A stretch of DNA of 64,000 bases. Origin: Hydractinia symbiolongicarpus (Eukaryota; Cnidaria; Hydrozoa; Anthoathecata; Hydractiniidae). Positions 22,562 through 36,163 of the stretch are shown here, piece after piece. Positions within the stretch are counted from its first letter, which is position 1. Every line of letters begins with the position of its first letter. The notes below the pieces were generated by a model that saw only the letters and a program-made list of their open reading frames with translations, was not told the DNA's origin and did not search any database. The position numbers were made by a program, and so were the translations under genes. Location of the stretch: positions 29,328,001 through 29,392,000 of the forward strand of contig NC_079883.1 in assembly GCF_029227915.1 (NCBI RefSeq). Direction: 5' to 3'.

Positions 22562-25112
22562 AATCTCATTGACTTTGTGGCTGTATCAATACGCTTGAGA
22601 TACAACGGCTGCGTCACATATTCGTACCAACATGTATTTAGTGATATCTTTCCGATATTACTAAGTTATATCGCTTTTAACAGTGCAACGATTGACTGTG
22701 GAACTTAATTGAACTGACTTTGGACTCAGACCTTATAAATGTGATAAGTGAGCCAACTGGACTCCAAGAACTAACATTCTTCTTAATTTGACATGATTGT
22801 CGAAACTCAGCGATTACACTGGGCGCTGTGGTAACACTTCATTTAAAAATTAAGATAAAAAAATCAGTTTCTACTGTGGGACCAATCCTAGCCGTTAGCG
22901 CGCGCTGTAGAAATAGAGACAGTTTCAAATACTACATTTCACTGACTTTCTAATAGTATCAGTCCGTTTGAGTTACAACGGTTGCGTCACATATTCGTAC
23001 CAACATGTATTTAGTGATTTTTATCGGATATTACTAAGTTGTATCGCTTTTAACAGTGAAGCGATTGACTGTGAGACTCAATTGAACTGATTCTGGACTG
23101 TGACGTTATAAATGCGATAAATGAGCCAATTAGACTCCAAGGAAAAACATTCTTCTTAATTCGACATGATTGCTTTGATTCAACGAGTACACTATGCTCT
23201 GTAGTAGCGGTTTTTTTAAAAATTTAGATAAATAAGTCTTTTTTTACAGTGGGACCAATCCTGGCCGTTAGCACACACTGAAGAAATAGAGACATTCTCA
23301 AAAACTAAATCTCATTGACTTCGTGGCTGTATCAATACGCTTGAGATACAACGGCTGCGTCACATATTCGTACCAACATGTATTTAGTGATATCTTTCCG
23401 ATATTACTAAGTTATATGGCTTTTAACAGTGAAACGATTGACTGTGGAACTTAATTGAACTGACTTTGGACTCAGACCTTATAAATGTGATAAGTGAGCC
23501 AACTGGACTCCAAGAAATAACATTCTTCTTAATTTGACATGATTGTCGAAACTCAGCGATTACACTGGGCGCTGTGGTAACGCTTCATTTAAAAATTAAG
23601 ATAAAAAATTCAGTTTCTACTGTGGGACCAATCTTAGCCGTTAGCGCGCGCTGTAGAAATAGAGACAGTTTCAAATACCACATTTCACTGACTTTGTAAT
23701 GGTGTCAGTCCGTTTGAGTTACTACGGTTTGGTCACATATTCGTACCAACATGTATTTAGCGATATTTTTCTGATATTACTAGGTTGCATCGCTTTTAAC
23801 AGTGAAAAGATTGACGGTGGGACTTAATTAAACTAACTTTGGACTGTGGCCTGATAAATGTGATAAATGAGACAATTGGACTCCAAGGAATAACATTCTT
23901 CTTAATTCGACATGATTGCTGGGGTTCAGCGTGTACACTATGCTCTGTGGTAGCGCTTTTTTAAAAATTTAGATAAATAAGTCTTTTTTTACTGTGGGAC
24001 CAATCCTGGCCGTTAGCACGCACTGAAGAAATAGAGACATTCTCAAAAACTAAATCTCATTGACTTCGTGCCGGTATCAATCCGTTTGAGATACAACGGT
24101 TGCGTCACATATTCGTACCAACATGTACTTACTGACATTTTTCCGATATTACTAAGTTATATCGCTTTTAACAATGAAATGATTGACTGTGGGACTTAAT
24201 TGAACTAACTTTGGCCTTTGACCTTATAAATGTGATAAGTGAGCCAACTAGACTCCAAGAAATAACATTTTTCTTACTTTGACATAATTGTTGGAACTCA
24301 GCGATTGCACTTGTCGCTGTTGAAGCGCTTCATTTAAAAATTTAGATACTTAAGTCATTTTTTACTATGGGACCAATCCTAGCCGTTATTGCGCGCTGAA
24401 GAAATAGAGACAGTTTCAAAAAGTACCTTTAAATGACGTTCTAACGGTATCAGTCCGTTTGAGTTACAATGGTTGCGTCACATATTCGTACCAACATGTA
24501 TTTAGTGATTTTTTTCTGATATTACTAAGTTGTATCGCTTTTAACAGTAAAGCGATTGACTGTGAGACTCAATTGAACTGATTCTGGACTGTGACGTTAT
24601 AAATGCGATAAATGAGCCAATTGGACTCCAAGGAATAACATTCTTCTTAATTTGACATGATTGCTTTGATTCAACGAGTACACTATGCTCTGTAGTAGCG
24701 GTTCTTTTAAAAATTTAGATAAATAAGTCTTTTTTTACTGTGGGACCAATCCTAGCCGTTAACGCGCCCTGAAGAAATAGAGACATTCTCAAAAACTAAA
24801 TCTCATTGACTTCGTGGCTGTATCAATACGCTTGAGATACAACGGCTGCGTCACATATTCGTACCAACATGTATTTAGTGATATCTTTCCGATATTACTA
24901 AGTTATATCGCTTTTAACCGTGCAACGATTGACTGTGGAACTTAATTGAACTGACTTTGGACTCAGACCTTATAAATGTGATAAGTGAGCCAACTGGACT
25001 CCAAGAACTAACATTCTTCTTAATTTGACATGATTGTCGAAACTCAGCGATTACACTCGGCGCTGTGGTAACGCTTCATTTAAAAATTAAGATAAAAAAT
25101 TCAGTTTCTACT
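22562..25112 (+). repeat. Mixed region rich in hybrid monomers
   Basis: Anchors are 22876, 23249, 23622, 23994, 24367 and 24740. The monomer at 22876 starts as class C and switches to class A at 'ctaatagtatcag' (about 22,951-22,960). The monomer at 24740 starts with a class A head ('gttaacgcgccctg') and switches to class B at 'gagacattctc'. Anchors 23249-23994 resemble 16067-16812. No tandem HOR is complete inside this stretch, and no non-satellite sequence is present. Confidence 0.83.
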
Positions 25113-26977
25113 GTGGGACCAATCCCGGCCGTTATCGCGCCCTGAAGAAATAGAGACAGTTTCAAATACTACATTTCACTGACTTTCTAATGGTGTCAGT
25201 CCGTTTCAGTTACAACGGTTGGGTCACATATTCGTACCAACATGTATTTAGTGATATCTTTCCGATATTACTAAGTTATATCGCTTTTAACAGTGCAACG
25301 ATTGACTGTGGAACTTAATTGAACTGATTCTGGACTGTGACCTTATAAATGCGATAAATGAGCCAATTGGACTCCAAGGAATAACATTCTTCTTAATTCG
25401 ACATGATTGCTGGGATTCAGCGTGTACACTATGCTCTGTGGTAGGGCTTTTTTTAAAAATTTAGATAAATAAGTCTTTTTTTACTGTGGGACCAATCCTG
25501 GCCGTTAGCACGCACTGAAGAAATAGAGACATTCTCAAAAACTAAATCTCATTGACTTCGTGCCGGTATCAATCCGTTTGAGATACAACGGTTGCGTCAC
25601 ATATTCGTACCAACATGTACTTACTGACATTTTTCCGATATTACTAAGTTATATCGCTTTTAACAATGAAATGATTGACTGTGGGACTTAATTGAACTAA
25701 CTTTGGCCTTTGACCTTATAAATGTGATAAGTGAGCCAACTAGACTCCAAGAAATAACATTTTTCTTACTTTGACATAATTGTTGGAACTCAGCGATTGC
25801 ACTTGTCGCTGTGGAAGCGCTTCATTTAAAAATTTAGATACTTCAGTCATTTTTTACTATGGGACCAATCCTAGCCGTTATTGCGCGCTGAAGAAATAGA
25901 GACAGTTTCAAAAAGTACCTTTCAATGACGTTCTAACGGTATCAGTCCGTTTGAGTTACAACGGTTGCGTCACATATTCGTACCAACATGTATTTAGTGA
26001 TTTTTTTCTGATATTACTAAGTTGTATCGCTTTTAACAGTGAAGCGATTGACTGTGAGACTCAATTGAACTGATTCTGGACTGTGACGTTATAAATGCGA
26101 TAAATGAGCCAATTGGACTCCAAGGAATAACATTCTTCTTAATTCGACATGATTGCTTTGATTCAACGAGTACACTATGCTCTGTAGTAGCGGTTTTTTT
26201 AAAAATTTAGATAAATAAGTCTTTTTTTACTGTGGGACCAATCCTAGCCGTTAACGCGCCCTGAAGAAATAGAGACAGTTTCATAAACTACCTTTCAATG
26301 ACGTTCTAACTGTATCAGTCCGTTTGAGTTACAACGGTTGCGTCACATATTCGTACCAACATGTATTTAGTGATTTTTTTCCGATATTACTAAGTTGTAT
26401 GGCTTTTTACAGTGAAGCGATTGACTGTAGGACTTAATTGAACTGATTCTGGACTGTGAACTTATAAATGCGATAAATGAGCCAATTGGACTCCAAGGAA
26501 ATACATTCTTCATAATTCGACATGATTGCTTGGATTCAGCGAGTACACTATGCTCTGTGTTAGCGGTTTTTTTGAAACTTTAGATAAATAAGTTTTTTTT
26601 TACAGTGGGACCAATCCTGGCCGTTAGCACGCACTGAAGAAATAGAGACATTCTCAAAAACTAAATCTCATTGACTTCGTGGCTGTATCAATACGCTTGA
26701 GATACAACGGCTGCGTCACATATTCGTACCAACATGTAATTAGTGATATCTTTCCGATATTACTAAGTTATATCGCTTTTAACAGTGAAACGATTGACTG
26801 TGGAACTTAATTGAACTGACTTTGGACTCAGACCTTATAAATGTGATAAGTGAGCCAACTGGACTCCAAGAAATAACATTCTTCTTAATTTGACATGATT
26901 GTCGAAACTCAGCGATTACACTGGGCGCTGTGGTAACACTTCATTTAAAAATTAAGATAAAAAAATCAGTTTCTACT
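25113..26977 (+). repeat. Long-range copy of 11.6-13.46 kb (offset about 13,520 bp)
   Basis: Anchors 25113, 25486, 25859, 26232 and 26605 match 11594, 11967, 12340, 12713 and 13085 at offsets of 13,519-13,520. The first unit shares the unusual C/B/A composite of its partner. However, its head reads 'cggccgttatcgcgccctg' (class A) before switching to class C at 'gacagtttcaaatac', so the head was exchanged. After 26978 the match shifts to the class C unit at 14950. Confidence 0.84.
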
Positions 26978-27053
26978 GTGGGACCAATCCTAGCCGTTAG
27001 CGCGCGCTGTAGAAATAGAGACAGTTTCAAATACTACATTTAACTGACTTTCT
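26978..27053 (+). repeat. Class C head leading into 7-monomer HOR
   Basis: This short stretch carries a class C head ('gttagcgcgcgctgtag', 'caaatactac'). It joins near 27053 to the tail type marked by 'ccgtttaacatac' and 'gggttacatattcg', which starts the 2,607-bp repeat. Confidence 0.75.
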
Positions 27054-28616
27054 AACGGTGTCAGTCCGTTTAACATACAACGGTTGGGTTACATATTCGT
27101 ACCAACATGTACTTAGCGATATTTTTCTGACATTACTAGGTTGCATCGCTTTTAACAGTGAAACGATTGACTGTGGGAGTTAATTGAACTAACTTCGGAC
27201 TATTACCTGATAAATGTGATAAATGAGACAATTGGACTCCAAGGAATAACATTCTTCTTAATTCGACATGATTGCTTGGATTCAGCGAGTACACTATGCT
27301 CTGTGGTAGCGTTTTTTTAATAATTTAGATAAATAAGTCTTTTTTACTGTGGGACCAATCCTGGCCGTTAGCACGCACTGAAGAAATACAGCCATTCTCA
27401 AAAACTAAATCTCATTGATTTTGTGGCGGTATCAATCCGTTTGAGATACAACGGCTGCGTCACATACTCGTACCAACATGTATTTACTGACATTTTTCCG
27501 ATATTACTAAGTTATATCGCATTTAACAATGAAATGATTGAGTGTGGGACTTAATTGAACTAACTTTGGCCTGTGACCTTATATATGTGATAAGTGCGCC
27601 AACTGGACTCCAAGAAATAACATTGTTCTTACTTTGACATGATTGTTGGAATTTAGCGATTGCACTTGGCGCTGTAGAAGCGCTTCATTTAAAAATTTAG
27701 ATAAATAAGTCTTTTTTTACTGTAGGACCAATCCTAGCCCTTATTGCGCGCTGAAGAAAGAGAGACAGATTCAAAAACTACCTTTCAATGACGTTCTAAC
27801 GGTATCAGTCCGTTTGAGTTACAACGGTTGCGTCACATATTCGTACCAACATGTATTTAGTGATTTTTTTCCGAGATTACTAAGTTGTATCGCTTTTAAC
27901 AGTGAGTCGATTGACTGTGGGACTTAATTGAACTGATTCTGGACTGTGACCTTATAAATGTGATAAGTGAGCCAACTGGACTCCAAGAAATAACATTCTT
28001 CTTAATTTGACATGATTGTCGAAACTCAGCGATTACACTGGGCGCTGTGGTAACGCTTCATTTAAAAATTAAGATAAAAAAATCAGTTTCTACTGTGGGA
28101 CCAATCCTAGCCGTTAGTGCGCGCTGTAGAAATAGAGACAGTTTCAAATACTACATTTCACTGACTTTCTAATGGTGTCAGTCCGTTTCAGTTACAACGG
28201 TTGGGTCACATATTCGTACCAACATGTATTTAGCGATATTTTTCTGATATTACTAGGTTGCATCGCTTTTAACAGTGAGAAGATTGACGGTGGGACTTAA
28301 TTAAACTAACTTTGGACTGTGGCCTGATAAATGTGATAAATGAGACAATTGGACTCCAAGAAGTAACATTCTTCTTAATTTGAAATGATTGCCGGAACTC
28401 AGCGATTACACTGGGCGCTGTGGTAGCGTTCATTTAAAAATTTAGATAAATAAGTCATTCTTTACTGTGGGACCCATCCTAGCCGTTATCGCGTGCTGAA
28501 GAAAGGGCGACAGTTTCAAAAACTACATCTCACTTACTTTCTAACAGTGTCAGTCCTTTTAACATACAACGGTTGGGTTACATATTCGTACCAACATGTA
28601 CTTAGCGATATTTTTC
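27054..28616 (+). repeat. 7-monomer HOR (2,607 bp), repeated part of copy 1
   Basis: Anchors 27349, 27722, 28095 and 28467 recur at +2,607 as 29956, 30329, 30702 and 31074. Shared marks are 'ccgtttaacatac', 'gtttttttaataattt', 'gaaatacagccattc', 'catactcgtacc' and 'agtgcgccaac'. The right edge is near 28616: here the monomer turns to class A ('ccgatattactaaattgtatggc'), while the partner continues 'tgacattactagg'. Confidence 0.86.
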
Positions 28617-29660
28617 CGATATTACTAAATTGTATGGCTTTTTACAGTGAAGTGATTGACTGTAGGACTTAATTGAACTGATTCTGGACTCTGAACTTAT
28701 AAATGCGATAAATGAGCCAATTGGACTCCAAGGAAATACATTCTTCTTAATTCGACATGATTGCTTGGATTTAGCGAGTACACTATGCTCTGTGTTAGCG
28801 GTTTTTTTGAAACTTTAGATAAATAAGTTTTTTTTTACAGTGGGACCAATCCTGGCCGTTAGCACGCACTGAAGAAATAGAGACATTCTCAAAAACTGAA
28901 TCTCATTGACTTCGTGGCTGTATCAATACGCTTGAGATACAACGGCTGCGTCACATATTCGTACCAACATGTAATTAGTGATATCTTTCCGATATTACTA
29001 AGTTATATCGCTTTTAACAGTGAAACGATTGACTGTGGAACTTAATTGAACTGACTTTGGACTCAGACCTTATAAATGTGATAAGTGAGCCAACTGGACT
29101 CCAAGAAATAACATTCTTCTTAATTTGACATGATTGTCGAAACTCAGCGATTACACTGGGCGCTGTGGTAACACTTCATTTAAAAATTAAGATAAAAAAA
29201 TCAGTTTCTACTGTGGGACCAATCCTAGCCATTAGCGCGCGCTGTAGAAATAGAGACAGTTTCAAATACTACATTTCACTGACTTTCTAATGGTGTCAGT
29301 CCGTTTCAGTTACAACGGTTGGGTCACATATTCGTACCAACATGTATTTAGCGATATTTTTCTGATATTACTAGGTTGCATCGCTTTTAACAGTGAAAAG
29401 ATTGACGGTGGGACTTAATTAAACTAACTTTGGACTGTGGCCTGATAAATGTGATAAATGAGACAATTGGACTCCAAGAAGTAACATTCTTCTTAATTTG
29501 AAATGATTGCCGGAACTCAGCGATTACACTGGGCGCTGTGGTAGCGTTCATTTAAAAATTTAGATAAATAAGTCATTCTTTACTGTGGGACCAATCCTAG
29601 CCGTTATCGCGTGCTGAAGAAAGGGCGACAGTTTCAAAAACTACATCTCACTTACTTTTT
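28617..29660 (+). repeat. Connecting monomers inside the 2,607-bp unit
   Basis: Anchors are 28840 (B), 29213 (C) and 29585 (D). The first two are close copies of 26605 and 26978 at an offset of 2,235 bp (six monomers), so two overlapping duplications with different periods built this stretch. No other element is present. Confidence 0.82.
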
Positions 29661-31223
29661 AACGGTGTCAGTCCGTTTAACATACAACGGTTGGGTTACA
29701 TATTCGTACCAACATGTACTTAGCGATATCTTTCTGACATTACTAGGTTGCATCGCTTTTAACAGTGAAACGATTGACTGTGGGAGTTAATTGAACTAAC
29801 TTCGGACTATGACCTGATAAATGTGATAAATGAGACAATTGGACTCCAAGGAATAACATTCTTCTTAATTCGACATGATTGCTTAGATTCAGCGAGTACA
29901 CTATGCTCTGTGGTAGCGTTTTTTTAATAATTTAGATAAATAAGTCTTTTTTACTGTGGGACCAATCCTGGCCGTTAGCACACACTGAAGAAATACAGCC
30001 ATTCTCAAAAACTAAATCTCATTGATTTTGTGGCGGTATCAATCCGTTTGAGATACAACGGCTGCGTCACATACTCGTACCAACATGTATTTACTGACAT
30101 TTTTCCGATATTACTAAGTTATATCGCATTTAACAATGAAATGATTGAGTGTGGGACTTAATTGAACTAACTTTGGCCTGTGACCTTATAAATGTGATAA
30201 GTGCGCCAACTGGACTCCAAGAAATAACATTGTTCTTACTTTGACATGATTGTTGGAACTTAGCGATTGCACTTGGCGCTGTAGAAGCGCTTCATTTAAA
30301 AATTTAGATAAATAAGTCTTTTTTTACTGTAGGACCAATCCTAGCCGTTATTGCGCGCTGAAGAAAGAGAGACAGATTCAAAAACTACCTTTCAATGACG
30401 TTCTAACGGTATCAGTCCGTTTGAGTTACAACGGTTGCGTCACATATTCGTACCAACATGAATTTAGTGATTTTTTTCCGAGATTACTAAGTTGTATCGC
30501 TTTTAACAGTGAGGCGATTGACTGTGGGACTTAATTGAACTGATTCTGGACTGTGACCTTATAAATGTGATAAGTGAGCCAACTGGACTCCAAGAAATAA
30601 CATTCTTCTTAATTTGACATGATTGTCGAAACTCAGCGATTACACTGGGCGCTGTGGTAACGCTTCATTTAAAAATTAAGATAAAAAAATCAGTTTCTAC
30701 TGTGGGACCAATCCTAGCCGTTAGCGCGCGCTGTAGAAATAGAGACAGTTTCAAATACTACATTTCACTGACTTTCTAATGGTGTCAGTCCGTTTCAGTT
30801 ACAACGGTTGGGTCACATATTCGTACCAACATGTATTTAGCAATATTTTTCTGATATTACTAGGTTGCATCGCTTTTAACAGTGAAAAGATTGACGCTGG
30901 GACTTAATTAAACTAACTTTGGACAGTGGCCTGATAAATGTGATAAATGAGACAATTGGACTCCAAGAAGTAACATTCTTCTTAATTTGAAATGATTGCC
31001 GGAACTCAGGGATTACACTGGGCGCTGTGGTAGCGTTCATTTAAAAATTTAGATAAATAAGTCATTCTTTACTGTGGGACCCATCCTAGCCGTTATCGCG
31101 TGCTGAAGAAAGGGCGACAGTTTCAAAAACTACATCTCACTTACTTTCTAACAGTGTCAGTCCTTTTAACATACAACGGTTGGGTTACATATTCGTACCA
31201 ACATGTACTTAGCGATATTTTTC
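29661..31223 (+). repeat. 7-monomer HOR (2,607 bp), copy 2
   Basis: Anchors are 29956, 30329, 30702 and 31074. Copy-specific changes include 'aacatgaattta' near 30457, 'gacgctggg' near 30894, and 'tcagggattac' near 31006. The match to copy 1 ends near 31223. An odd number of monomers per period is possible here because strict A-B alternation is already lost. Confidence 0.86.
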
Positions 31224-31319
31224 TGACATTACTAGGTTGCATCGCTTTTAACAGTGAAACGATTGAGTGTGGGAGTTAATTGAACTAACTTCGGACTATG
31301 ACCTGATAAATGTGATAAA
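31224..31319 (+). repeat. Monomer tail between two HOR blocks
   Basis: This is the tail of the class D unit at 31074 ('tgacattactagg', 'gaaacgattgagtgtggg', 'acttcggactatgacc'). It leads to the 'gacaatcggactcc' word that begins the 744-bp duplication. Confidence 0.75.
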
Positions 31320-32063
31320 TGAGACAATCGGACTCCAAGGAATAACATTCTTCTTAATTCGACATGATTGCTTGGATTCAGCGAGTACACTATGCTCTGT
31401 GGTAGCGTTTTTTTAATAATTTATATAAATAAGTCTTTTTTACTGTGGGACCAATCCTGGCCGTTAGCACGCACTGAAGAAATACAGCCATTCTCAAAAA
31501 CTAAATCTCATTGATTTTGTGGCGGTATCAATCCGTTTGAGATACAACGGCTGCGTCACATACTCGTACCAACATGTATTTACTGACATTTTTCCGATAC
31601 TACTAAGTTATATCGCATTTAACAATGAAATGATTGAGTGTGGGACTTAATTGAACTAACTTTGGCCTGTGACCTTATAAATGTGATAAGTGCGCCAACT
31701 GGACTCCAAGAAATAACATTGTTCTTACTTTGACATGATTGTTGGAACTTTGCGATTGCACTTAGCGCTGTAGAAGCGCTTCATTTAAAAATTTAGATAA
31801 ATAAGTCTTTTTTTACTGTGGGACCAATCCTAGCCGTTAGCGCGTGCTGAAGAAATGTAAACAGTTGCAAATACTACATTTCACCGACTTTCTAATGGTG
31901 TCAGTCCGTTTGAGTTACAACAGTTGCGTCACATATTCGTACCAACATGTATTTAGTGATTTATTTCCGATATTACTAAGTTGTATCGCTTTTCACAGTG
32001 AGGCGATTGACTGTGGGACTTAATTGAACTGATTCTGGACTGTGACCTTATAAATGCGATAAA
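31320..32063 (+). repeat. Dimer duplication (744 bp), copy 1
   Basis: Anchors 31445 and 31818 recur at 32189 and 32562. The shared private word 'gacaatcggactcc' lies at 31322 and 32066. The second monomer has 'gcgtgctgaagaaatgtaaac' and 'gttgcaaatac', which I saw only in these two copies. Copy 1 has 'cttttcacagtg' near 31991, and copy 2 has the usual 'cttttaacagtg'. Confidence 0.87.
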
Positions 32064-32807
32064 TGAGACAATCGGACTCCAAGGAATAACATTCTTCTTA
32101 ATTCGACATGATTGCTTGGATTCAGCGAGTACACTATGCTCTGTGGTAGCGTTTTTTTAATAATTTAGATAAATAAGTCTTTTTTACTGTGGGACCAATC
32201 CTGGCCGTTAGCACGCACTGAAGAAATACAGCCATTGTCAAAAACTAAATCTCCTTGATTTTGTGGCGGTATCAATCCGTTTGAGATACAACGGCTGCGT
32301 CACATACTCGTACCAACATGTATTTACTGACATTTTTCCGATATTACTAAGTTATATCGCATTTAACAATGAAATGATTGAGTGTGGGACTTAATTGAAC
32401 TAACTTTGGCCTGTGACCTTATAAATGTGATAAGTGCGCCAACTGGACTCCAAGAAATAACATTGTTCTTACTTTGACATGATTGTTGGAACTTAGCGAT
32501 TGCACTTGGCGCTGTAGAAGCGCTTCATTTAAAAATTTAGATAAATAAGTCTTTTTTTACTGTGGGACCAATCCTAGCCGTTAGCGCGTGCTGAAGAAAT
32601 GTAAACAGTTGCAAATACTACATTTCACCGACTTTCTAATGGTGTCAGTCCGTTTGAGTTACAACAGTTGCGTCACATATTCGTACCAACATGTATTTAG
32701 TGATTTATTTCCGATATTACTAAGTTGTATCGCTTTTAACAGTGAGGCGATTGACTGTGGGACTTAATTGAACTGATTCTGGACTGTGACCTTATAAATG
32801 CGATAAA
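32064..32807 (+). repeat. Dimer duplication (744 bp), copy 2
   Basis: Anchors are 32189 and 32562. It is nearly identical to copy 1, differing for example at 'gccattgtcaaaaac' (about 32,230) and 'ctccttgattttg'. It ends at 'aaatgacccagttgg', where copy 1 runs into copy 2. Confidence 0.87.
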
Positions 32808-33350
32808 TGACCCAGTTGGACTCCAAGGAATAACATTCTTCTTAATTCGACATGCTTGCTTTGATTCAGCGAGTACACTATGCTCTGTGGTAGCGTTTTT
32901 TTAATAATTTAGATAAATAAGGCTTTTTTTACTGTGGGACCAATCCTGGCCGTTAGCACGCACTGAAAAAATAGAGACGTCCTCAAAAACTATATCTCAT
33001 TGACTTCGTGGCGGTATCAATACGTTTGAGATACAACGGCTGCGTCACATATTCGTACCAACATGTATTTAGTGATATCTTTCCGATATTACTAAGTTAT
33101 ATCGCTTTTAACAGTGAAACGATTGACTGTGGAACTTAATTGAACTAACTTTGGACTGAGACCTTATAAATGTGATAAGTGAGTTAACTGGACTCCAAGA
33201 AATAACATTCTTCTTACTTTGACATGATTGTTGGAACTCAGCGACTACTCTTGGCGCTGTGGAAGCGCTTCATTTAAAAATTTAGATAAATAAGTAATTT
33301 TTTACTGAGGGACCAATCCTAGCCGTTATCGCACCCTGAAGAAATAGAGG
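32808..33350 (+). repeat. Monomers flanking the 1,490-bp HOR
   Basis: The anchor at 32934 marks a class B unit with 'gagacgtcctc' and 'gataagtgagttaac'. The anchor at 33307 (GAGGGACC) opens a class A unit. The B unit is a near copy of 33680 and 35170, at offsets of 746 and 2,236 bp. Confidence 0.8.
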
Positions 33351-34673
33351 CAGTTTCAAAAACTACCTTTCAATGAAGTTCTAACGGTATCAATCCGTTT
33401 GAGTTACAACGGTTGCGTCACATATTCGTACCAACATGTATTTAGTGATTTATTTCCGATATTACTAAGTTGTATCGCTTTTAACAGTGAAGCGATTGAT
33501 TGTGGGACTTAATTGAACTGATTCTAGACTGTGACCTGATAAATGCGATAAATGAGTCAATTGGACTCTAAGAAAATACATTCTTTTTAATTCGACATGA
33601 TTGCTTGGATTCAGCGAGTACACTATGCTCTTTGGTAGCGGTTTTTTTGAAAGTTTAGATAAATAAGTCTTCTTTTACTGTGGGACCAATCCTGGCCGTT
33701 AGCACGCACTGAAAAAATAGAGACGTCCTCAAAAACTATATCTCATTGACTTCGTGGCGGTATCAATACGTTTGAGATACAACGGCTGCGTCACATATTC
33801 GTACCAACATGTATTTAGTGATATCTTTCCGATATTACTAAGTTATATCGCTTTTAACAGTGAAACGATTGACTGTGGAACTTAATTGAACTAACTTTGG
33901 ACTGAGACCTTATAAATGTGATAAGTGAGTTAACTGGACTCCAAGAAATAACATTCTTCTTACTTTGACATGATTGTTGGAACTCAGCGACTACTCTTGG
34001 CGCTGTGGAAGCGCTTCATTTAAAAATTTAGATAAATAAGTAATTTTTTACTGTGGGACCAATCCTAGCCGTTATCGCACCCTGAAGAAATAGAGGCAGT
34101 TTCAAAAACTAACTTTCAATGACGTTCTAACGGTATCAATCCGTTTGAGTTACAACGGTTGCGTCACATATTCGTACCAACATTTATTTAGTGATTTATT
34201 TCCGATATTACTAAGTTGTATCGCTTTTAACAGTGAGGCGATTGAATGTGGGACTTAATTGAACTGATTCTGGACTGTGACCTTACAAATGCGATAAATG
34301 ACCCAGTTGGACTCCAAGGAATAACATTCTTCTTAATTCGACATGATTGCTTTGATTCAGCGAGTACACTATGCTCTGTGGTAGCGTTTTTTAAAAATTT
34401 AGATAAATAAGGCTTTTTTTACTGTGGGACCAATCCTGGCCGTTAGCACGCACTGAAGAACTACAGCCATTCTCAAAAACTAAATTTCATTGATTTTGTG
34501 GCGGTATCAATCCGTTTGAGATACAATGGCTGCGTCACATACTCGTACCTACATGTCTTTACTGACATTTTTCCGATATTACTAAGTTATATCGCTTTTA
34601 ACAATGAAATGATTGAGTGTGGGACTAAATTGAACTAACTTTGGCCTGTGACCTTATAAATGTGATAAGTGAG
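33351..34673 (+). repeat. 4-monomer HOR (1,490 bp), copy 1
   Basis: Anchors are 33680, 34053 and 34424. The block from 33351 recurs from 34841. Shared marks are 'aatgaagttc', 'gactctaag'/'gactccaag' with 'aaaatacattctttttaattc', 'catttatttag' in the dyad box, and 'cgtacctacatg'. The right edge is the switch from 'agtgag' to 'acaactgg' at 34674, where the partner has 'ttaactgg'. Confidence 0.87.
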
Positions 34674-34840
34674 ACAACTGGACTCCAAGAAATAACATTT
34701 TTCTTACTTTGACATGATTGTTGGAACTCAGCGATTACACTGGGCGCTGTGGAAGCGCTTCATTTAAAAACTTAGATAATTAAGTCATTTTTTACTGTGG
34801 GACCAATCCTGGCCGTTAACGCGGCCTGAAGAAATAAAGA
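34674..34840 (+). repeat. Connector between the two 1,490-bp copies
   Basis: This is the B tail and A head around the anchor at 34797, with 'aaaaacttagataattaag' and 'gttaacgcggcctgaagaaataaag'. It completes the 1,490-bp period but is replaced in the other copies. Confidence 0.78.
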
Positions 34841-36163
34841 CAGTTTCAAAAACTACCTTTCAATGAAGTTCTAACGGTATCAATCCGTTTGAGTTACAAC
34901 GGTTGCGTCACATATTCGTACCAACATGTATTTAGTGATTTATTTCCGATATTACTAAGTTGTATCGCTTTTAACAGTGAAGCGATTGATTGTGGGACTT
35001 AATTGAACTGATTCTAGACTGTGACCTGATAAATGCGATAAATGAGTCAATTGGACTCCAAGAAAATACATTCTTTTTAATTCGACATGATTGCTTGGAT
35101 TCAGCGAGTACACTATGCTCTTTGGTAGCGGTTTTTTTGAAAGTTTAGATAAATAAGTCTTCTTTTACTGTGGGACCAATCCTGGCCGTTAGCACGCACT
35201 GAAAAAATAGAGACGTCCTCAAAAACTATATCTCATTGACTTCGTGGCGGTATCAATACGTTTGAGATACAACGGCTGCGTCACATATTCGTACCAACAT
35301 GTATTTAGTGATATCTTTCCGATATTACTAAGTTATATCGCTTTTAACAGTGAAACGATTGACTGTGGAACTTAATTGAACTAACTTTGGACTGAGACCT
35401 TATAAATGTGATAAGTGAGTTAACTGGACTCCAAGAAATAACATTCTTCTTACTTTGACATGATTGTTGGAACTCAGCGACTACTCTTGGCGCTGTGGAA
35501 GCGCTTCATTTAAAAATTTAGATAAATAAGTAATTTTTTACTGTGGGACCAATCCTAGCCGTTATCGCACCCTGAAGAAATAGAGGCAGTTTCAAAAACT
35601 AACTTTCAATGACGTTCTAACGGTATCAATCCGTTTGAGTTACAACGGTTGCGTCACATATTCGTACCAACATTTATTTAGTGATTTATTTCCGATATTA
35701 CTAAGTTGTATCGCTTTTAACAGTGAGGCGATTGAATGTGGGACTTAATTGAACTGATTCTGGACTGTGACCTTACAAATGCGATAAATGACCCAGTTGG
35801 ACTCCAAGGAATAACATTCTTCTTAATTCGACATGATTGCTTTGATTCAGCGAGTACACTATGCTCTGTGGTAGCGTTTTTTAAAAATTTAGATAAATAA
35901 GGCTTTTTTTACTGTGGGACCAATCCTGGCCGTTAGCACGCACTGAAGAAATACAGCCATTCTCAAAAACTAAATTTCATTGATTTTGTGGCGGTATCAA
36001 TCCGTTTGAGATACAATGGCTGCGTCACATACTCGTACCTACATGTATTTACTGACATTTTTGCGATATTACTAAGTTATATCGCTTTTAACAATGAAAT
36101 GATTGAGTGTGGGAATTAATTGAACTAACTTTGGCCTGTGACCTTATAAATGTGATAAGTGAG
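34841..36163 (+). repeat. 4-monomer HOR (1,490 bp), copy 2
   Basis: Anchors are 35170, 35543 and 35914. Differences from copy 1 are few: 'gaagaaatacagcc' against 'gaagaactacagcc', 'acatgtattta' against 'acatgtcttta', and 'tttttgcg' against 'tttttccg'. After 36163 it continues as 'ttaactggactcc' into the next block. Confidence 0.87.
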
